DNA of 41,925 bases, taken from assembly GCA_036172265.1 (NCBI GenBank), contig JASFBA010000060.1:1-41925 (forward strand). Direction: 5' to 3'. The position numbers and the translations under genes are program-made. The notes beneath the pieces were generated by a model. That model ran no database searches. It worked only from the letters and a program-made list of their open reading frames with translations, and was not told the origin of the DNA. Below, piece after piece: positions 6,452 to 14,603 of the stretch (positions within the stretch are counted from its first letter, which is position 1; every line of letters begins with the position of its first letter). Origin of the DNA: JASFBA01 sp036172265 (GTDB lineage: Bacteria; Chloroflexota; Chloroflexia; DTKN01).

Positions 6452-9400
6452 TCATCGGAACACCAACGGCAAATAAACGTACCAGAAGTGCTCCAGGACG
6501 ACGATATCGCTCTCCGCCCGCACGCGGATGCGCTGCCCACCGTAATCCTCCGAACCCAGCCCGATGGCCCGCACCCAGTTGCCCACCTGGATGTTTTCAA
6601 AGGTGGGGTTGGCCGGGTCGTTGTTGTAGCCGTCCAGGAAGATGCGGCAGGGGCCGCTGCCGTCGTTGATGATGAAGGACTGGGCATCGTACCAGGCCGT
6701 CACCAACCCTTCGGTCTGCAGAAGCCAGCCCTCGCTCTCCTCGCCGGCCGCTTCTCCGGTCGAAAGGACCCGCGGCTCTGGAACCATGCCCTGGCCCAGG
6801 ATGCGAATCTGCTCGGCCTCGGCAAACTGGAGTTCGGTGTCGCCCTGGTAGACGTCTACCGTGGCCACTACCCGCACCAGGGCCCCGCGCTGAAACTCGC
6901 CTTCGATGTCGCCGGCCGGGGCATAGACGGTGATGCCGCCGCTCTCATCCTGCACGTAAAGCACATCGAAGAACTCGCCAAAGGCGGCCGTGACGGTGCC
7001 CTCCACCCAGACCAGCCGGCCCCGGTAATCCGGCACGTCGTCCCCATCCAGGTCCATGCGGGCCCGGGCGATGGGCCATTTCTGAAGTGGATCCCCCAGG
7101 AGCCACATCACCAGTTCCAGATTGAGAAGTTCGTTCTGCTTATGGTCGCCGGCGGTGTAGCCGTAGGTGGAAAAAGTATCGTTGGAATCGGCCCAGAGGG
7201 CGATACGTCCACCACTGCTCAGTTCGTAGAGGGCCGCCAGCGGCACCGGAATCGTTCCGGTTAGAGGGTAGATATAGGCCAGGTCGTGGTCCTCCGAGCA
7301 GTCTCCAGAAGCATCCTCGTTGTAGGTACGGCAGGGACGCGGGCCGTAGCGCGTCTCGCACATCCCGGGGTCCAGGTCGCCCGTAGTCAGGAGGAGCGCG
7401 CCGTCCTCTGGGGTGAGGGCATCGTGGTTGCGGTCGGTCAGGGAGCATTCGCTCCAGGAAGCGGTAGCGGTCACGTTCACCCCAACCCCGGTGGAGAAGA
7501 CGGTATCGGTGAGGAAAATGTGCCAGGTAACACCCCAGGGATAACCGTTATTGTCGTCGCCGTCTATGACTTCATCGTCGTTGAAGCGGGCGGGGATCTC
7601 CTCCCCGGCGGCTGCCTCGATGGCGGCGAGGAGCGAATTCAGTTCGTCCGAGTTGCCCTGGTTTTTGTAATCGGCTTCGCCGGCCAGCCAGAGCGCTCCG
7701 CCGGCAGCCACATACTGGGCAATCGCCTGCGTCTCGGTAACGTTGTAGGGGTTGTCGGGGTCATCGCCAGGGTCGGTAACGATGAGCAGGCGCACCGGCT
7801 CCAGTTCCTCGGCGGTGATCTCGTCCAGGTTGTAGAGGACGTTGTAGTGGTGCGCCGAAAGGTCGGCCAGGAAGTGGGCCATCGGCGCACCGACGTTCTT
7901 GTTCTTATGGCCGGCGTCGATCATAATAAGGGGAATTTCCTGGCCGGTCACTTCCAGGAGCATCTCGGCGGCGTTATCGTCCGGGTTGTCGCCTGCGGGA
8001 ACACCGTCCAGGGAAACCGCAACCCGCACCGGCCCTGCCTGCTCCGGCCGCCAAGAGGCGTAGGCAAAGGCGTCGCCATCTCTGGGCACATCCACCTGCA
8101 CTTGGGCAAAAGGTACCCCTTCAGCAGCAAAGGTCACGGTAATGCCCTGGAGATCGGCGATGCCCCGATTGGTGACCCGGGCGGTCAGGAGGGAGGCCGT
8201 GCTCGTCGTGGGGATGGAAGGCTGGATGGTGAAATCGGTGATGGACACGTCCTCGTCCCCTTCCGTCCAGACCGGAGCGGAGGCGATACGGTCGCCGTCG
8301 GACTGGGTAACGCGGATATAGTAATAGTGCACGCCAGGGGCGATGGCCAGGGAAGGTGTCCAGGTGAAATCGGCATCCACCGTGGTGGAAAGGAGCACCC
8401 GGCCCATATCGCTCACCAGTTCGACGAGGGCGCCCCCTTCGCCATCCGGGTCGTGGCCGGTTACCTGGAAGGAAATCGTCCCTGCGTTGGGAATCTCCGA
8501 ACCCATCCAGTAGCCGTTGGCCTTGAAGGCCAGTTCATAGTTGACGTCTTCGGTGGCAAAGGTGCGGCGGGCGCGGAGGGCCTCCATCACCCCGGCCTTG
8601 GTAAGTTCTGTCGCCCAGATGCCCGTACGTATGGGGTAGGCTCCCCACTCCGGGCTGTGCATGTCGGCATTATCGGTGGGGGCTACCCGCCAGCCATAGT
8701 CCAGGGCACGGAGCGATTGCTCCTCCGACCAGACATAGGAGGCCCCGTAGCCGTTGCCCATCTCGGCGAGCGGGAGGAGGTCCAGCGCTTCGGGGTGGTA
8801 GGCCCAGTCGTTAAAGTTCATCCAGCCGGGATGGTTGAACTGGGCCAGCGTCCCGGTATCGTCTACGGCCTGGGTGCCGGTATGCACCATCCAGGTATAG
8901 AAGCCGATGACGGTGACCCCGTCCTCTAGGCCGGGGACGTAATCGCCGTAGGCATAGCCCATATTGCTGCGCGTGGGGTGGCGGACGGTGTTGTAGACGT
9001 TGATATGGCCCTCCGATCCCTGGGTCCACTCCGCCCCACGGATGGCCACGAACTCGCCGGGGACGGTGGCCGCCTGTACCGCCGCCAAGGTATCCTCCCA
9101 CTCGGCGTCGTCTACGGCGTAGGAGTGGTCGGTGATCGCCATAAAGTCCAGGCCGTTGGCCCGGCCGGTCGCCAGGGCTACGGTTGGGGTAAGTGCGCCG
9201 TCGGAGTAAGAGGTGTGGTTGTGGAGGTCGCCATGATAACAGGAAAAGGCCGGAGCCGCACCGGTGCGGAAGGTCCAGGTGTGGTCATAGCCCAGCCGGT
9301 TTCCGGCCCGGTCGGCAACATCTTGGCTCACCTTGGCCTGGTAAAAGGTATTTTCCTCTAGGAGCAGTTGCGGGGTGAAGGTGGCCCGGAAACGGGCCGG

Positions 9401-10597
9401 GTCGTAAGAGACGCGGCCGGCCACCGGAGTCGTCCCGCCACGGAGCAGGAGAACGGTGTTCGGGTTGATCGTCGCCGGGTCCATCGCCTCGGTGAAGGTG
9501 ATGAGGACGGAGGTGTAGATGCTTACCCCTGCGGCTCCCGAAGGCGGGTATATCCGATACACCCGGGGGGGCTGGGTGTCGGCTTCTCCCGTGGTGAAAG
9601 ACCAGGTATAGTCGGCTCCCATCGGGTTGCCTCGGAGGTCCTCCAGACTTCCGGCGATAGTGGAGGTGTAGCGGGTGTAGGCTTCGAGAAAGTCGGCCGG
9701 GGTCAGGGTAGCACGGTAGGTAGAGGCGTCGTAGGCGACGGTGGCGGAGAGGAAGCCGGTTGGCCCGACCAGAACCCAGTTCAGCGTTTCCGGCCGGATG
9801 TCTTCGCTGAAGGTGGCCCGCAGCGGCTCATAGAGGCTGACGCCGGTGGCTCCCGGCGCGGGAACGGTGGAGAGGAGGAAGGGCGGGGTTTCGTCATGCA
9901 GGACGATGTCGGCATCGCTTCGGGGCTCGACCTTGTAGTCGTTGTAGGTGTACCAGAGCGTCCCGGTGATGGCCTCCAGGACATCGTTCAGGTGAGGGGT
10001 ATAGGCGTAGCCGGCCACGTCGTCCACGCGGGCCGGCCCACTGCCGTCGTTGATCTCCCACTCTCCGTAGCCCAGGTTCGGGTTGGTCACGGTGACCCAC
10101 TCCACCCGCACCAGGACGCTCTCCAGGGCCTCGGCCCAGGCGGGGTTGGCCGTGGAGAGGTGGGCGGTATCGGTGAGGACGGCCGGAGGGAGGGGCTGGC
10201 CGGAAGCGGTAACGGTGTAGGCGCGGATGCTTTTGAGTTCGGTGAAGCCGTAGTATTCGTCCACCAAGGCGACGAGTTCCAATGCATCGCCCACGGCCGG
10301 CTTGTGGCAACTGTCAAAGACCATGATGCCGCTCCAGGGCCCGCCGGCCGGGTCCTCTATCACATAGGCCCCGCCGTAATAGGAGGGGTAGACGGCCACG
10401 ACCACCCCCGATGTGGCAACGTACTGGTTATAGTAAGGCGAAGGGTAGGTGCCGTCGCCGGGATCGCCGGTGTACTGTATCTCATAGATGGTCGCGCGAA
10501 GATAGTCGGGGGCCTTCCCCCAGGCCGGCCCGATCCAACTCTGGGCCGGGAAAAGGAGGACGAAAAGGAGAAAGCCGGAAAGGAGCACCTTTTTCAT
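6452..10597 (-). CDS. Large secreted multidomain protein with a PHP (CehA/McbA-like) metallohydrolase domain
   Basis: 1381 residues with a signal peptide (MKKVLLSGFLLFVLLFPAQS). The ATG at 10597 has GGAGGTG (10602-10608) 4 bases upstream. Domains as read: an OB-fold-like region (about 25-230, with NDGSGPARV); two Big_5-like Ig domains (about 235-450, FSEDI and FTEAMDP motifs); a PHP phosphoesterase-type domain from H455 with DLHNHTSYSDG (457-467) and ITDHS; an adhesion/CARDB-like region; a glutamine-amidotransferase-like fold region starting IPLIMIDAGHKNK; and a second OB-like region with INDGSGPCRIF. It ends in YLPLVFR at the extreme C-terminus. The metal-binding His/Asp residues of the PHP block are intact, so hydrolase activity is plausible; the substrate is unknown. 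It follows the synthetase gene by 25 bases. Confidence 0.87.
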   Translation of the reverse strand: MKKVLLSGFLLFVLLFPAQSWIGPAWGKAPDYLRATIYEIQYTGDPGDGTYPSPYYNQYVATSGVVVAVYPSYYGGAYVIEDPAGGPWSGIMVFDSCHKPAVGDALELVALVDEYYGFTELKSIRAYTVTASGQPLPPAVLTDTAHLSTANPAWAEALESVLVRVEWVTVTNPNLGYGEWEINDGSGPARVDDVAGYAYTPHLNDVLEAITGTLWYTYNDYKVEPRSDADIVLHDETPPFLLSTVPAPGATGVSLYEPLRATFSEDIRPETLNWVLVGPTGFLSATVAYDASTYRATLTPADFLEAYTRYTSTIAGSLEDLRGNPMGADYTWSFTTGEADTQPPRVYRIYPPSGAAGVSIYTSVLITFTEAMDPATINPNTVLLLRGGTTPVAGRVSYDPARFRATFTPQLLLEENTFYQAKVSQDVADRAGNRLGYDHTWTFRTGAAPAFSCYHGDLHNHTSYSDGALTPTVALATGRANGLDFMAITDHSYAVDDAEWEDTLAAVQAATVPGEFVAIRGAEWTQGSEGHINVYNTVRHPTRSNMGYAYGDYVPGLEDGVTVIGFYTWMVHTGTQAVDDTGTLAQFNHPGWMNFNDWAYHPEALDLLPLAEMGNGYGASYVWSEEQSLRALDYGWRVAPTDNADMHSPEWGAYPIRTGIWATELTKAGVMEALRARRTFATEDVNYELAFKANGYWMGSEIPNAGTISFQVTGHDPDGEGGALVELVSDMGRVLLSTTVDADFTWTPSLAIAPGVHYYYIRVTQSDGDRIASAPVWTEGDEDVSITDFTIQPSIPTTSTASLLTARVTNRGIADLQGITVTFAAEGVPFAQVQVDVPRDGDAFAYASWRPEQAGPVRVAVSLDGVPAGDNPDDNAAEMLLEVTGQEIPLIMIDAGHKNKNVGAPMAHFLADLSAHHYNVLYNLDEITAEELEPVRLLIVTDPGDDPDNPYNVTETQAIAQYVAAGGALWLAGEADYKNQGNSDELNSLLAAIEAAAGEEIPARFNDDEVIDGDDNNGYPWGVTWHIFLTDTVFSTGVGVNVTATASWSECSLTDRNHDALTPEDGALLLTTGDLDPGMCETRYGPRPCRTYNEDASGDCSEDHDLAYIYPLTGTIPVPLAALYELSSGGRIALWADSNDTFSTYGYTAGDHKQNELLNLELVMWLLGDPLQKWPIARARMDLDGDDVPDYRGRLVWVEGTVTAAFGEFFDVLYVQDESGGITVYAPAGDIEGEFQRGALVRVVATVDVYQGDTELQFAEAEQIRILGQGMVPEPRVLSTGEAAGEESEGWLLQTEGLVTAWYDAQSFIINDGSGPCRIFLDGYNNDPANPTFENIQVGNWVRAIGLGSEDYGGQRIRVRAESDIVVLEHFWYVYLPLVFR

Positions 10598-10622
10598 AGG
10601 ACACCTCCACATTGGTCCATAC

Positions 10623-12584
10623 CTACGACGGATGGCGGATCTCCTCCATCGCTTCCGGGTTGACCAGGGCGCTCAGGTCTCCGGCCGGCTGGCCCAGGTA
10701 GGCGGCGCGGATCAGCCGGCGCATCACCTTGGCGTTGCGTGTCTTCGGAAGGTCGCGCACAAAGAGCACAGCCTTCGGGGCAAAAGGCTTGCCCATCTCC
10801 CTCACTACCCTTCCTTCCAGTTCGGCCCGCAACGTTTCACCCGGTTCAAAGCCGGGGTGCAATACCACAAAGGCCATAACCGCTTCCCCTTTGATTTCAT
10901 CCGGCACGCCGATGGCCGCTGCTTCGGCCACGGCCGGGTGGTCCACCAGGATGCTTTCGATTTCGGCCGGCCCGACCCGTTTTCCCGCCACCTTGATCGT
11001 GTCGTCCGATCGCCCCAGGATGAACCACTGGTCATCCTCGTCTACCGCGGCATAATCTCCGTGAACCCAGACGTCAGGGAAACGGCTCCAGTACGTTTCG
11101 AGATAGCGTTGAGGGTCCTTCCAGAAGCCCCGGGTCATGCCGATCCAAGGCCGGCGCACCACCAACTCCCCCACCTGGCCGCGGATGGAGTTCCCGCTTT
11201 CGTTCACCACGTCGGCCGCCATCCCCGGAGCCGGGCCGGAAAAGGCGCAGGGTTTGAGCGGGGTCAGGACGTTGCCCAGAAGGATGCCCCCGCTTACCTC
11301 CGTCCCGCCCGAGTAGTTGATGATCGGCAGCCGGCCGCCTCCGACCACTTCAAAAAACCAGCGCCAGGCCTCGGGGTTCCACGGCTCGCCGGTCGAGCCC
11401 AGGATACGCAGGGTGCTCAGGTCATGGCGCCTCACCGGCTTCTCGCCGTGGCCCATCATGGCCCGGATGAAGGTGGGGGCGACGCCCAGACAGGTGACGC
11501 CGTGGCGTTCCACCAGGGCCCAGACCCGGTCTACATCCGGATAGTCGGGCACGCCGTCGTAGAGGAACATGGTGGCGCCCAGAAGCAGCGCACCGAAGAC
11601 GAGCCACGGCCCCATCATCCAGCCCATATCGGTCATCCAGGAGATCGTATCCCCCTCCTGGATGTCAAAGCCGTGGGCCATATCCTGGGCAGACTTGATG
11701 GGAAAGCCGCAATGAGTATGCAAAGCGCCTTTGGGCCGGCCGGTGGTGCCGCTGGTATAGATGATCATCAACGCATCCTCGGCGGAGGTGCGCTCGGTGG
11801 GAAAGGAATACGGCCGGCCGGCAACGAAATCCTCCCACCAGACATCCCGGCCGGCGGCCATCGCCACGCTCAGGCCGGCGCGGCGGAGGACGATCACCTT
11901 CCGCACCGAGTGCACCTCAGCCAGGGCCTCATCGGCTACCGGCTTCATCGCCACCGGCTTGCCCCGGCGGAAGGTGCCGTCCACGGTAAAGAGGGCCCGG
12001 GCTTCGGCATCCGAAAGGCGCGTGGCGATGGCCGCCGGACCAAAGCCCGAGAAGAGGGGCAGGATGACCCCACCGACCTTGGCCACGGCCAAAAGCGCGA
12101 TAACGATCTCGGGCACCATCGGCATGTAGAGGCCGACGACGTCGCCCCGGCCCAGGCCGGATGCCCGCAACGCCGCCGCCACACGGTTAACTTCGCGGCA
12201 GAGATCCCGGTAAGAGAACAGCCGAACGGCCCCCTCCTCCCCCTCCCAGCGCACAGCCACACGGTTCTGGGTCGGCGTGCCGATCCAGCGGTCCAGGCAG
12301 TTGTGGACGATATTCAACCTGGCCCCTACACACCACGCCGGCCAGGGAAAGCCGCCGGACAAGTCCACCACCTGGCTGTACGGCTCATAGAACTCGAGGC
12401 CCAGGTCCTGGAAGACCGCTTCCCAGAACCAGCCCACGTCAGCGGCAGCCCGGGATTGCAGCGCTTCCAGATCGGGCAGGCCATGCCGCTCCAGGAAACG
12501 CCGGAGACGGCTTCGCCTCCGGTATCCCTCATCGGGCCACCAGACGAACGGTTGGTCAAAAGGGAAACGCTTCTCCCAGGTCAT
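10623..12584 (-). CDS. AMP-forming acyl-CoA synthetase, acetyl-CoA-synthetase-like
   Basis: 653 residues of the ANL superfamily, converting a carboxylate, ATP and CoA to acyl-CoA, AMP and pyrophosphate. The ATP-binding loop is YTSGTTGRPKG (276-286), the adenine motif is NYSGGTE (423-429), the hinge is GRSDDTIKVAGKR (524-536) and the adenylation Lys is in RNAKVMRR (K619). Length and the N-terminal extension fit acetyl-CoA synthetases. However, the usual acetate-pocket region reading WWQTET in canonical enzymes is NYSGGTE here, so the substrate may be larger than or different from acetate. The start codon overlaps the stop of the upstream TIGR04076 gene as ATGA, implying coupled translation. 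Confidence 0.9.
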   Translation of the reverse strand: MTWEKRFPFDQPFVWWPDEGYRRRSRLRRFLERHGLPDLEALQSRAAADVGWFWEAVFQDLGLEFYEPYSQVVDLSGGFPWPAWCVGARLNIVHNCLDRWIGTPTQNRVAVRWEGEEGAVRLFSYRDLCREVNRVAAALRASGLGRGDVVGLYMPMVPEIVIALLAVAKVGGVILPLFSGFGPAAIATRLSDAEARALFTVDGTFRRGKPVAMKPVADEALAEVHSVRKVIVLRRAGLSVAMAAGRDVWWEDFVAGRPYSFPTERTSAEDALMIIYTSGTTGRPKGALHTHCGFPIKSAQDMAHGFDIQEGDTISWMTDMGWMMGPWLVFGALLLGATMFLYDGVPDYPDVDRVWALVERHGVTCLGVAPTFIRAMMGHGEKPVRRHDLSTLRILGSTGEPWNPEAWRWFFEVVGGGRLPIINYSGGTEVSGGILLGNVLTPLKPCAFSGPAPGMAADVVNESGNSIRGQVGELVVRRPWIGMTRGFWKDPQRYLETYWSRFPDVWVHGDYAAVDEDDQWFILGRSDDTIKVAGKRVGPAEIESILVDHPAVAEAAAIGVPDEIKGEAVMAFVVLHPGFEPGETLRAELEGRVVREMGKPFAPKAVLFVRDLPKTRNAKVMRRLIRAAYLGQPAGDLSALVNPEAMEEIRHPS

Positions 12585-12859
12585 CTTTGGCCTCTTACCT
12601 CGCCCAGGCGTACCACCTCAAAGACGACCGGGTTATAGGCATCCGGACAGGCGTGGGTGGCCACGTTGGGGTCCTTCAGCCAGGGGAATTGCGCCCCATA
12701 GGCCATGGCAAAGACCTTGGGCAGAAAACTGTAGAGGGCAGAAAGACAAACCCGCCCCTGCACAGTCTCGCCGTCGAAGACGATCTCATCCCCGACCTGA
12801 TGGCCGAAAGCGCAGCGGCCCTTGACCTCTTTGACCCGAACGACGATTTTGTAAGACAT
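12581..12859 (-). CDS. TIGR04076 family protein, function unknown
   Basis: 92 residues with the family pattern: KIVVRVKEVKGRCAFGHQVGDE at the N-terminus (Cys15), a central CLSALYSFLPKVFAMAYG and a C-terminal CPDAYNPVVFEV. The conserved cysteines suggest metal or redox chemistry, but no function is established. A strong site, GGAGGA, precedes the ATG at 12859. It begins 9 bases after tsaD and overlaps the start of the acyl-CoA synthetase by 4 bases, so these two products are made together. Confidence 0.85.
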   Translation of the reverse strand: MSYKIVVRVKEVKGRCAFGHQVGDEIVFDGETVQGRVCLSALYSFLPKVFAMAYGAQFPWLKDPNVATHACPDAYNPVVFEVVRLGEVRGQR

Positions 12860-12868
12860 ATGCTCCTC

Positions 12869-13966
12869 CTAGGAGACGATCAACGGCAAATTCGGATAGA
12901 CATCCAAGTCCCAGGGTGCCGTCTTGCCCTGCAGGAGATGGAAATGGCCAGCCGCAGCGACCATGGCGGCGTTGTCGGTGCAGAGGAACGGCGGAGGGAC
13001 GCGCAGCGGCACGCTCAGGTGCAGTTGCATCTCCTCCCGCAGCCGGGCATTCGCCGCCACCCCGCCGGCCAGAAGCACCTCCTGCACGCCGTAGATGCCG
13101 GCCGCCTCGGCCGTCTTGCGCACCAGGATTTCAAAGACCGCCTCCTGGAAGGCCGCCGCCAGGTCCGCGGTCACCTGGGGCGGCAGGGGGGAGAATTCAC
13201 CCGCCCGGCTCAGCCGGGGCACTTCCCCGGGACGCCCCTCCTCTCGACCGTAGTGCAGGCCGGCCTGACGACGGCGCTCCTCCTGAGCCAGCCGATAGAG
13301 CGCCGTCTTCAGCCCGCTGAAAGAGAAATCGTGCGTCCCCCGCAGCCAGGAACGCGGCAGGCGGTAGCGGCCGGCCTGCCCCTGCCGGGCCGCCTGTTCG
13401 ATGAGCGGCCCACCCGGATAGCCCAGCCCCAAGATGCGGGCCGCCTTGTCCAGGGCCTCCCCGGCGGCATCGTCCAGCGTCTGTCCTAGCATCCGATAGC
13501 GCCCGTGGTCTTCCATCAGGATGAGGGAGGTATGCCCGCCTGAAATGACCAGGCAGAGGCAGGGAAAACGGGGCGGTTCCGCTTCCTCTTCGCCCCACAG
13601 AAGCCAGTTGGCGTAGATGTGGGCCTCCAGGTGATGTACGGCCAGAAGCGGCTTTCCCCAGGCAAAGGCCAGCGCCTTGGCCACGTTCACCCCTACCAGG
13701 AGGGAGCCGGCCAGTCCCGGCCCATAGGTTACGGCTATAGCGTCCACCCCCCGGGCCGGTTCCTCCAGAGGCGAAAGCGCCTCCTCCAGGACAGGAAGGA
13801 TCTTCAGGACGTGCTCACGGGAGGCCACCTCGGGCACGATGCCGCTGGTCTCGCGGTGCAGGTCTACCTGCGAGGCCACGACGTTGGAAACAATCCGTCG
13901 GCCGTCCTGCACCAGAGCAGCGGCCGTCTCATCGCACGAGGTCTCCAGAGCCAGGATCAGGGACAC
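12869..13966 (-). CDS. tsaD: tRNA N6-threonylcarbamoyladenosine synthase subunit TsaD
   Basis: 365 residues. TsaD transfers the threonylcarbamoyl group to A37 of ANN-decoding tRNAs with partners TsaB and TsaE, which are not in this window. It starts at GTG 13966 with GGAGG 7 bases upstream. Visible features are LALETSCDET (5-14), the iron/zinc-binding HHLEAHI block (His112 and His116), SGGHTSL, the glycine-rich GYPGG loop, LAGGVAANARLRE and a late CTDNAAMVA with the metal Asp. Compared with short homologues it has an arginine- and proline-rich insertion near residues 230-262. The start lies inside the end of rimI (38-bp overlap), a frequent tsaD/rimI arrangement. Confidence 0.97.
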   Translation of the reverse strand: MSLILALETSCDETAAALVQDGRRIVSNVVASQVDLHRETSGIVPEVASREHVLKILPVLEEALSPLEEPARGVDAIAVTYGPGLAGSLLVGVNVAKALAFAWGKPLLAVHHLEAHIYANWLLWGEEEAEPPRFPCLCLVISGGHTSLILMEDHGRYRMLGQTLDDAAGEALDKAARILGLGYPGGPLIEQAARQGQAGRYRLPRSWLRGTHDFSFSGLKTALYRLAQEERRRQAGLHYGREEGRPGEVPRLSRAGEFSPLPPQVTADLAAAFQEAVFEILVRKTAEAAGIYGVQEVLLAGGVAANARLREEMQLHLSVPLRVPPPFLCTDNAAMVAAAGHFHLLQGKTAPWDLDVYPNLPLIVS

Positions 13967-14564
13967 CTTGGGCCTCCAGGCGGGCCAGTAGCCGGCCGCG
14001 CAACGCTTCCAGCCGGGCTTGAGTCTGGCGGCTATCCAGCGGTTCGGACCAGAGAATCAGGGCATCCTCCCCATCGCCGTAGTAGTGCAGACGGCGGCCC
14101 TCCAGATGAAAGCCAAAGGCCTCGTAAAGACGCTGCGCCGCCACATTGGAGACGCGTACCTCCAATGTCAGACGTTGCACGCCCCGCTCCCGGGCCTGTT
14201 CAAAGAGGTCCAGGAGGAGGAGCGTGCCCAGGCCGCGCCGGCGATGCTGCGGATGCACGGCGATCGTCATAATGTGTCCCTCGTCCAAGACGACCTGAAA
14301 GCCGGCATAGCCAAGCACCGGGGGGCGCTCCGGCCTGCTTTTCCTTCCCAGCCACCGGCGCCGTGGCAGCAAAACCTCTTCCATATCCCCCTGATTCCTG
14401 GCTCCCCGTTTCAGGCGGGCCACACGAAAGACACTATAGGGCAGGACCAGTTCCGAAAGAAAAGCCCGCTTGGACCAGGGCATCAGGAAACTGGCCCGTT
14501 CGATGGCCATCACTTCGTCCAGATCGGCCGGCGTCATCGGCTCGACCACATAAGGCAGGGACAA
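13929..14564 (-). CDS. rimI: Ribosomal-protein-S18-alanine N-acetyltransferase-like GNAT protein
   Basis: 211 residues of the GNAT acyltransferase fold; RimI acetylates protein N-termini. The acetyl-CoA loop HRRRGLG (107-113) follows IMTIAVHPQ, and NVAAQRLYEAFGF is the typical final helix of RimI proteins. It is longer than the roughly 150-residue family norm: a basic insertion (about 51-83, KRGARNQGD...LPRRRWLGRK) separates strands 2 and 3, and about 45 extra residues follow the core. Adjacency to tsaD supports the RimI assignment over other GNATs. It starts 39 bases after the lipoprotein gene. Confidence 0.9.
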   Translation of the reverse strand: MSLPYVVEPMTPADLDEVMAIERASFLMPWSKRAFLSELVLPYSVFRVARLKRGARNQGDMEEVLLPRRRWLGRKSRPERPPVLGYAGFQVVLDEGHIMTIAVHPQHRRRGLGTLLLLDLFEQARERGVQRLTLEVRVSNVAAQRLYEAFGFHLEGRRLHYYGDGEDALILWSEPLDSRQTQARLEALRGRLLARLEAQGVPDPGSGDLVR

Positions 14565-14603
14565 GGCGTTCCCCCACTACAAAATGCCTGGACGCGGAAT
14601 AGG

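Noticed and set aside
7286..8929. Long plus-strand frame inside the PHP protein gene
   Set aside because: Low-information Gly/Val/His-rich translation on the strand opposite a clear multidomain protein.
10632..12638. Open frame of over 660 codons opposite the acyl-CoA synthetase
   Set aside because: It is a codon-bias shadow: composition is His/Arg/Pro-rich, with no domain, and the minus-strand protein is a full ANL enzyme.
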